Both the position numbers and the translations under genes were made by a program. The notes under the pieces are model-generated. The model saw only the letters and a program-made list of their open reading frames with translations. It made no database searches and was not told where the DNA came from. A stretch of 11,763 nucleotides of DNA from an uncultured bacterium (GTDB lineage: Bacteria > Cyanobacteriota > Vampirovibrionia > Gastranaerophilales > Gastranaerophilaceae), in the NCBI GenBank assembly GCA_949299435.1, contig CASGAK010000004.1:1-11763 (forward strand). Direction: 5' to 3'. How positions within the stretch are numbered: the first letter of the stretch is position 1; each line of letters starts with the position of its first letter. Shown one piece after another: positions 6,889 to 11,763 of this stretch.

Positions 6889-6899
6889 CTATAGATAAT
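6871..6899 (+). promoter_or_regulatory. Candidate promoter for the DUF4145/HEPN-like gene
   Basis: TTGCAA (6871-6876) is followed by a 17-nt spacer and GATAAT (6894-6899, 5 of 6 to consensus). Transcription would start near 6906, just before the AGGA ribosome binding site (6907-6910) and the ATG at 6917. The -35 is the same six bases proposed for the divergent porin promoter. Confidence 0.4.
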
Positions 6900-6916
6900 G
6901 AAATTCAGGAAAAGTT

Positions 6917-7606
6917 ATGGCTACGAATTTTGATTTTTTAAAAAGCACTGATAAAAACCTTTTTGAAATAATTTCCGAAGCAGAAAAGCTATATCGAGAT
7001 GAATACTTTGAGCAATGCATGGCTCAGACAAGAAGGTTTGGTGAAAATATTTGTAAAGATGTATTGGGTGACAGAAGAACTTCTGAAGAAACTTTTGATG
7101 ATATGTTGGCAACTCTAAAAGACAAATCAAAAGGTAATCCCCAAGAAAAAGAGTTTTTAGATGATTTATATTTTCTAAAAAGGAACGGGAATAAATCAGT
7201 ACATGGCGGAAAAGTAGAGAAAGACGGGATAAAAGCTCTTGAATGTCTGCAAAGAGCTTTTGAAGTTGCAATAAGCTATTCAGTATACAAAAACGGGCCC
7301 TCTGATAAACTTTTACGTTCACAATATGATACGGAATTACTTGTCACAGGTAAAAAAAATAAATCTTTAGCACAAAGATATAATGAAGAAAAAATACATT
7401 CTCAAAAAATAAATAAAACTCGTAAATTATCAGAAAAATCTAATCAAAAATCTGTTAGTAAAAAGCCTTTAAAAAATATTAAAAACAATCATAAAAAATA
7501 TGAAAAGAAATCAAAACTTTCAGCCTTCGGGTTAGTTATGATTATTGCATTTACAATTTCCATAACAACAATCGCATTTTTACTTTTAACCATTATTAGA
7601 CCATAA
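6917..7606 (+). CDS. DUF4145/HEPN-like protein with C-terminal membrane anchor
   Basis: The N-terminal part (about 1-125) is a helical domain of the DUF4145 type, which is generally grouped with the HEPN superfamily, many of whose members are RNases. It begins 'FDFLKSTDKNLFEIISEAEKLY', contains 'CMAQTRRFGENICKDVL' (34-50), and carries 'FLKRNGNKSVHGG' (86-98). There Arg89-Asn...His96 fits the HEPN active-site pattern R-x4-6-H with a polar residue after Arg. A long, very basic Lys/Asn/Ser-rich linker (about 145-200) follows, then one hydrophobic helix (about 203-227) ending 'RP'. This indicates a tail-anchored protein with a cytoplasmic domain. A weak AGGA precedes the ATG. The neighbours, a divergent porin and a convergent repeat protein, give no toxin-antitoxin partner. 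The DUF4145 assignment is good; RNase activity and any defence role are inference. Confidence 0.75.
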   Translation: MATNFDFLKSTDKNLFEIISEAEKLYRDEYFEQCMAQTRRFGENICKDVLGDRRTSEETFDDMLATLKDKSKGNPQEKEFLDDLYFLKRNGNKSVHGGKVEKDGIKALECLQRAFEVAISYSVYKNGPSDKLLRSQYDTELLVTGKKNKSLAQRYNEEKIHSQKINKTRKLSEKSNQKSVSKKPLKNIKNNHKKYEKKSKLSAFGLVMIIAFTISITTIAFLLLTIIRP

Positions 7607-7610
7607 TCTA

Positions 7611-9371
7611 TTATTTACGATTTTTAAAAAAGTCATTAATTGCTTGTTGGATTTCAGTTAAAGTACTATTAAAACTTTCCAAATTATTTTCAGCATCATT
7701 CAATGCTTTATTAAATTTAATTTTGCAATCTTTTACAATCTGTCTGTATTCATCAAGATTAGATGTATTTATTTTTTCTGAAACCGATTCTGTTTTATTA
7801 TCAGTTTGAGTTTTTGAGGAAATATTTTTACTTTTAATTTTTTTAATCGGGTTTTCAAAATAATTTTTAAAATCAGACATTTCATTCAATGCTTTTTCAA
7901 TATAAGGCTCTATTCCTAATTGCTCAATATAAATATCATCATAATAATCCACATTTTTCGGAAACATTTGAGGATATTTGGGGTTAAAGTTTTTAACAAT
8001 TTTATCGTTATCAATCAAAAAGTATTTAGTTTCTCCGTCTTTGTTAAAACAAAGTCTAAAAAATTCATTTTTCAAGTTATTATGCACTTTAACTACAGAT
8101 ATGATTTCGTTATTGTCTGCTCTGAAAATGAAGCCTCTTTGTCCACCACCTGCTGCCCATTTAGGATATGATGTTTTTAAATCCGATAGAGCTGTTCCTT
8201 TGTAATTTGCAAACTCATTAACTAACTTTGCATATATATCACTTAAATTATTCAAATTTTCAAGGGTTTTTCCTTGTAACTTTCCTACCACAGGCATTGT
8301 CTGTCTTTGTTTTAATTTATCTTTTAAAAATCCGTTGAAATCCTTCAATTTTTCAGCATACAACTCCAAATATTTTTCCAGTTCAGGTAATATAGTCTGT
8401 ACTGAATTCTGGTCATGAAAAGTTAATTTTTGAGGAATTACATTGAAATTTTTAACATTAAAATTCGAAACGATTTGATTTTCTTTATCAACTAAAAAAC
8501 CGTTAATTAATTCATTTTTGTCGTTGTAAACCAATAATCTGGTTAACAATCCATTTGTAGCATGATCTAATTTTTTATATACAATTTGACATTTTTCGTT
8601 TCCGATATTAGTTAATATATGAGTTGGCTGCTTTGCTTGCAGTCTATAGTCACCATAGTCACTTCTTAACTTTATAGAAAGTTTTTGAGGAATACTTTTT
8701 ATAATCTTATCTACTTCAGAATATGAAGAATCAATCTCATTCCAATTTTGTAAAACCTTATTGTTAAATTTATAATTTTCAGGTTTTAAAAATTGATTAT
8801 TTATTTTATTCAAAAATTTTCTTAGTTTTAACATTCCAAAATCTAAATCGTTCAAAGTATTTTGCAAATTAAGCTCAACATTATTATTCTTCAACTCTTC
8901 AGTCGATAAATAATCAATATTTTTAGGAAAAATATAAGATTGATTAGGGTTTTCATCTTTCAATACTTTTCTGTAATCAGAAATGGTAAAAGAATTTAAA
9001 AATTTTTTATTATCAGCCGGTGATTTTCCTTTTTTAACAATAATTTTTATTAAATCTCTTTCAGCTTTATTATCAGAAATATTTACAAGTATTGTATTTT
9101 GACTATTCCCGCAATTGTGGAAAATCATAGAACGTCCGTACTCAAAATCACATTCTTTTTCAATTACTTCAATACCTTTTTCAGTTTTTCTTGCAAGGCT
9201 TTTTGAAATATCCTCATAAGCTCTTGCAATTGTTGTCAAATGTTCTATCAAGTCATGTTTTAAAAAATTCGGTGTACCTTGAAAGTTTATATTGTAATCT
9301 TTATTTGAATATTTAGTTCTCTTATCAGAATATGTATTAAAATTATAGGGAGTAGTATATTGTATTTTCAT
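7611..9371 (-). CDS. Uncharacterised protein with three tandem ~160-residue domains
   Basis: I do not recognise a family for this 586-residue protein. It contains a triplication. The segments 'IFPKNIDY' (147-154), 'VIPQKLTF' (311-318) and 'MFPKNVDY' (469-476) are equivalent, 164 and 158 residues apart. Each is preceded by a helical stretch, beta-like strands and, in units 2 and 3, 'NFNxKxxxxxPxK', and is followed by an amphipathic helix ending in Phe-x-x-(Phe/Tyr)-(Leu/Phe). The units span about 40-190, 200-355 and 365-508. A Lys/Ser/Thr-rich linker (508-535) leads to a final coiled-coil-like helix (538-584). The N-terminus has no signal peptide but holds 'NINFQG' (27-32), similar to the N-terminus of the PHP-like protein in this window. 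The start ATG has no strong ribosome binding site. It is convergent with the HEPN-like gene, 4 bp between them. Its function is unknown. Confidence 0.75.
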   Translation of the reverse strand: MKIQYTTPYNFNTYSDKRTKYSNKDYNINFQGTPNFLKHDLIEHLTTIARAYEDISKSLARKTEKGIEVIEKECDFEYGRSMIFHNCGNSQNTILVNISDNKAERDLIKIIVKKGKSPADNKKFLNSFTISDYRKVLKDENPNQSYIFPKNIDYLSTEELKNNNVELNLQNTLNDLDFGMLKLRKFLNKINNQFLKPENYKFNNKVLQNWNEIDSSYSEVDKIIKSIPQKLSIKLRSDYGDYRLQAKQPTHILTNIGNEKCQIVYKKLDHATNGLLTRLLVYNDKNELINGFLVDKENQIVSNFNVKNFNVIPQKLTFHDQNSVQTILPELEKYLELYAEKLKDFNGFLKDKLKQRQTMPVVGKLQGKTLENLNNLSDIYAKLVNEFANYKGTALSDLKTSYPKWAAGGGQRGFIFRADNNEIISVVKVHNNLKNEFFRLCFNKDGETKYFLIDNDKIVKNFNPKYPQMFPKNVDYYDDIYIEQLGIEPYIEKALNEMSDFKNYFENPIKKIKSKNISSKTQTDNKTESVSEKINTSNLDEYRQIVKDCKIKFNKALNDAENNLESFNSTLTEIQQAINDFFKNRK

Positions 9372-9430
9372 ATACTTTTTAAACCAAGTAAAAATTTTTT
9401 TTGCTTAATTTTGCAATAAATTAAAAAATG

Positions 9431-9458
9431 TTAACAAAAGTTAGACTATAACTATATT
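9431..9458 (+). promoter_or_regulatory. Candidate promoter of the CDP-sugar operon
   Basis: TTAACA (9431-9436, 5 of 6) is followed by a 16-nt spacer and TATATT (9453-9458, 5 of 6). The predicted leader of about 85 nt ends in the tandem Shine-Dalgarno sites. It is the best match in the gap, but the surrounding AT richness makes chance matches easy. Confidence 0.4.
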
Positions 9459-9520
9459 TAAGGAAAAATAAATCTTTACATGCCATTTTTAAAAAAAACT
9501 GTTTGTGATAACCTAATATG

Positions 9521-9540
9521 TAAGGAGTAAGTTAAGGAGA
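9521..9540 (+). promoter_or_regulatory. Tandem Shine-Dalgarno sites before rfbF
   Basis: Two AAGGAG copies lie 12 nt apart (9522-9527 and 9534-9539). The second is 11 nt from the ATG at 9551. The first has no start codon at a usable distance, so it may act as a standby site for ribosome loading. Confidence 0.6.
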
Positions 9541-9550
9541 TTAAAAACTA

Positions 9551-10366
9551 ATGAAAGTATTAATATTAGCAGGTGGTCTTGGTACGCGTTTAGGCGAAGA
9601 AACCGTCACTAAACCCAAACCAATGGTAGAAATAGGCGGATATCCAATACTTTGGCATATAATGAAAATATATTCTCATTATGGATTTAATGATTTTATT
9701 ATTTTGACAGGCTATAAATCTCATATAATTAAAGACTACTTCGTACATTATTATCAACGATATTCTGATGTAACTGTAGATATGCGATACAACACTGTAG
9801 AATTACATAAAATGCGTACTGAGCCTTGGAAAGTTACAATGCTTTATACAGGTCAAGATGCTATGACAGGTGCGAGAATTAAAAAGGCACAAAATTATGT
9901 AGGCAGTGAGCCGTTTTTATTAACTTACGGTGACGGTGTAGCTGATGTTAATATTTCCGAACTGGTTAAATTTCACAAATCTTCAGGAAAAATTATGACA
10001 ATGACCTCAGTGCAACCCTCAGGGCGTTTCGGAGCTTTGAATATTGCAGAAGACGGTACAATTACTTCTTTTAAAGAAAAACCAAAAGGCGACGGGGCAT
10101 GGATTAACGGCGGATTTTTTGTATGTGAACCCGAAGTATTTGATTACATTGAAGAAGGCAACGACAATGAAATCTTCGAACGACGTCCGCTTGAAACTAT
10201 TGCAAATAATGGCGGCTTAATAGCATACAAACATCATGGATTTTGGCGACCAATGGATACATTGAGAGATAAAATTGAACTTGATGAAATGTGGAAATCC
10301 AATGAAGCACCTTGGAAAGTTTGGGATAAACAAAATGCTTATGTAAGTTTATCCGGAAAGGTTTAA
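9551..10366 (+). CDS. rfbF: Glucose-1-phosphate cytidylyltransferase
   Basis: The enzyme joins CTP and glucose-1-phosphate to give CDP-glucose and pyrophosphate, the entry to CDP-6-deoxy and 3,6-dideoxyhexoses of surface polysaccharides. The 271-residue length is normal. The nucleotide-binding signature 'LAGGLGTRL' (6-14) and 'KPKPMVEIGG' with Lys23 (21-30) open the protein. The metal-binding Asp128 lies in 'TYGDGVADV' (125-133). 'FKEKPKGDGAWINGGFFV' (174-191) and 'FWRPMDTLRD' with Asp236 (231-240) are characteristic of RfbF rather than of the dTDP-specific RmlA. It is the first gene of a tight operon with an SDR gene and rfbG, which makes the CDP route consistent. It has its own 5' region with tandem ribosome binding sites. 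Very sure. Confidence 0.96.
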   Translation: MKVLILAGGLGTRLGEETVTKPKPMVEIGGYPILWHIMKIYSHYGFNDFIILTGYKSHIIKDYFVHYYQRYSDVTVDMRYNTVELHKMRTEPWKVTMLYTGQDAMTGARIKKAQNYVGSEPFLLTYGDGVADVNISELVKFHKSSGKIMTMTSVQPSGRFGALNIAEDGTITSFKEKPKGDGAWINGGFFVCEPEVFDYIEEGNDNEIFERRPLETIANNGGLIAYKHHGFWRPMDTLRDKIELDEMWKSNEAPWKVWDKQNAYVSLSGKV

Positions 10367-10370
10367 TCAG

Positions 10371-11288
10371 ATGTCTAAAAAAGTTCTTATTACGGGCGGC
10401 ACCGGTTTTATCGGTAAAAATGTTGTAAATGAATTATTAAAAAGAGGCTATGAAGTACATTCTCTTGTATATCCTCCTTTTGCTCCCGAACAGACAGGGC
10501 TTTTTCAATATGAAATGAATTTAATGGACAGTGTTTCTGTTGATAAATTTTTGAAAGAGCATAATTTTGAAAATTTAATTCATCTAGCTTGGTACGTCGG
10601 ACCAAAGTGTCATGTACACGATTTGAATTTAGATTGGACAATAGCTACATTGAATTTACTGAAAAGTTTTAAAGAAAACGGCGGTAAAAAATTTTTGGGA
10701 GCAGGTACTGTTTCCGAATATGAATATAAATATGGATATTTAACAGAAGATGATACTCCTACAAGTCCGCAGACATTATACGGAGAAAGCAAAAACAGTA
10801 TTTATAAAATAGCAAAAGTATACTGCAAACAAAACGGAATAGATTTTAAATGGCCGAGAATTTTCAATCTATACGGACCTGCGGAAAAACCACAAAGATT
10901 AATGCCTTCTGTGATTAATTCCTGTTTAAAAGGAGAAGACGTTAAAGTTAGTGATTGTCTGAAATTTCAGGATTATTTGCATGTTTTTGATACAGCTTGC
11001 GGAATTGTTGATGTTTTTGAAAGTGATGTAAATGGAGCATTCAATATCTGTTCATCACAACCTGTACAATTACGTAAAATCGTTGAAAAAATAGCAGAAC
11101 TCACCGAATTCAAAGGAAAAATATTATGGGGAGCAATACCTGCAGCATTTGGAGATGATGTTGTTGTAGGGAACAATCAAAAATTAAAATCAATAGGCTG
11201 GAGCCAAAAATATTCATTGGAAGAAGGCTTAAAAATGACAATTGATTGGTGGAAAGAGTATAATAAAGGAGAATTATTAAATGTCTGA
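10371..11288 (+). CDS. NAD(P)-dependent sugar epimerase/reductase (extended SDR), CDP-sugar pathway
   Basis: This is an extended short-chain dehydrogenase/reductase with the Rossmann motif GGTGFIG (9-15), 'HLAWYVG' (71-77), a Thr/Ser triad region 'GTVSEYE' (112-118) and the catalytic Tyr137-x-x-x-Lys141 in 'LYGESK'. 'FQDYLHV' (near 200-206) is a typical substrate-binding segment. The gene starts 4 bp after rfbF and its end overlaps the start of rfbG by 8 bp, so it is translated as part of one operon. Its place between CDP-glucose synthesis and the 4,6-dehydratase suggests it acts on CDP-4-keto-6-deoxy-glucose or its product, as a 4-reductase or epimerase like the CDP-abequose/paratose synthases. 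The exact product sugar cannot be read from the sequence, so no symbol is given. The SDR fold is certain; the step is inferred from neighbours. Confidence 0.88.
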   Translation: MSKKVLITGGTGFIGKNVVNELLKRGYEVHSLVYPPFAPEQTGLFQYEMNLMDSVSVDKFLKEHNFENLIHLAWYVGPKCHVHDLNLDWTIATLNLLKSFKENGGKKFLGAGTVSEYEYKYGYLTEDDTPTSPQTLYGESKNSIYKIAKVYCKQNGIDFKWPRIFNLYGPAEKPQRLMPSVINSCLKGEDVKVSDCLKFQDYLHVFDTACGIVDVFESDVNGAFNICSSQPVQLRKIVEKIAELTEFKGKILWGAIPAAFGDDVVVGNNQKLKSIGWSQKYSLEEGLKMTIDWWKEYNKGELLNV

Positions 11289-11763
11289 TTTCAATAACGT
11301 ATATAGCGGCAAAACAGTTTTAGTTACCGGTCATACCGGGTTTAAAGGCAGTTGGTTATCAATATGGCTTACAATGCTTGGAGCAAAAGTCATCGGGTAT
11401 GCACTTGAGCCATACAGCCAACGCGGAAATTATAAGGCATCTCACTTGGAAAAACATCTTTATGCAGATGTAAAAGGCGATGTACGTGACAGTGAAAAAT
11501 TAGAAGAAACTATAGCTAAATACAAACCTGAAATTATATTTCACCTTGCAGCTCAGGCTTTAGTCAGAACTGCTTATGAAAATCCAAAATATACTTATGA
11601 AACAAATGTAATAGGCTCATTAAATATTTTAGAAGCAGTAAGAAAATTCGACTTTATAAAAACAGTAGTAATGATTACTTCTGATAAATGCTATGAAAAC
11701 GTAGAACAAATTTGGGGATACAAAGAAACTGACAGAATGGGTGGATATGATCCATATTCATCA
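11281..11763 (+). CDS. rfbG: CDP-glucose 4,6-dehydratase (3'-truncated by window end)
   Basis: The first 161 residues of an enzyme that converts CDP-glucose to CDP-4-keto-6-deoxy-glucose using bound NAD. The cofactor loop reads 'VTGHTGFKGSWLS' (15-27), whose Gly-His-Thr-Gly-Phe-Lys-Gly is characteristic of RfbG. 'IIFHLAAQALVR' (85-96) follows, then the dehydratase segment 'TSDKCYEN' (133-140) with Asp135 and Lys136. 'GGYDPYS' (154-160) contains Tyr159, the probable catalytic Tyr of Tyr-x-x-x-Lys; the Lys lies past the window edge. AAAGGAG (11265-11271) is 9 nt before the ATG, and the first 8 bases overlap the end of the preceding SDR gene, implying translational coupling. The gene simply runs off the window and is not broken. 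Usual length is about 355-360 residues. Confidence 0.96.
   Translation, partial: MSDFNNVYSGKTVLVTGHTGFKGSWLSIWLTMLGAKVIGYALEPYSQRGNYKASHLEKHLYADVKGDVRDSEKLEETIAKYKPEIIFHLAAQALVRTAYENPKYTYETNVIGSLNILEAVRKFDFIKTVVMITSDKCYENVEQIWGYKETDRMGGYDPYSS

Noticed and set aside
6921..7322. A 133-codon minus-strand frame opposite the HEPN-like gene
   Set aside because: The plus-strand protein has recognisable domains and a membrane anchor; the opposite frame shows no motif or ribosome binding site.
9521..9550. A tiny leader peptide using the first of the two Shine-Dalgarno sites before rfbF
   Set aside because: There is no ATG, GTG or TTG at a workable distance after the first site.

Overview
The window is AT-rich chromosomal DNA from a diderm bacterium. 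Most genes have Shine-Dalgarno sites, the promoters are sigma70-like, and TAA/TGA stops are read by the standard code. An outer-membrane porin, CDP-sugar (lipopolysaccharide-type) genes, a YbiT-type ABC-F ATPase and long lineage-restricted proteins with an N-terminal 'NIxFQ' patch fit a gut Melainabacteria/Vampirovibrionia lineage (Gastranaerophilales). This assignment is an inference from gene style, not proven by any marker gene here. There are no rRNA or tRNA genes, CRISPR arrays, transposases or integrases.

Left part (1-4700). The window opens inside an ABC-F ATPase whose second nucleotide-binding domain has lost its Walker A lysine and its H-loop histidine. A small secreted YD/MORN-like repeat protein follows, driven by a near-consensus promoter placed so that its mRNA should be leaderless. 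Next is a glucosaminidase-like cell-wall hydrolase, tail to tail with a minus-strand protein that reads as a PHP-domain pseudo-phosphoesterase: its fold motifs are recognisable, but the metal-binding histidines are replaced by Arg, Gln or Asn. After about 370 bp of very AT-rich non-coding DNA comes a small protein built from seven repeats of exactly 19 residues, with a strong ribosome binding site and a bidirectional terminator.

Middle part (4700-9550). A minus-strand operon encodes an outer-membrane porin and then a ferredoxin-nitroreductase fusion. Divergent from it is a DUF4145/HEPN-like protein with an R-x6-H motif and a C-terminal membrane anchor. The porin and HEPN-like genes are separated by a hairpin whose loop holds a palindromic TTGCAA, placed as a possible shared -35 box for both directions. 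Convergent to the HEPN-like gene is a 586-residue protein of unknown function containing three copies of a domain of about 160 residues.

Right part (9551-11763). A tightly packed plus-strand operon, rfbF - sugar SDR - rfbG (cut by the window end), makes CDP-4-keto-6-deoxy-glucose and probably a CDP-(di)deoxy sugar for a surface polysaccharide.

The best candidates for new biology are the PHP pseudoenzyme, the membrane-anchored HEPN-like protein, the triplicated-domain protein and the leaderless secreted gene. No single multi-gene defence or mobile system is evident.
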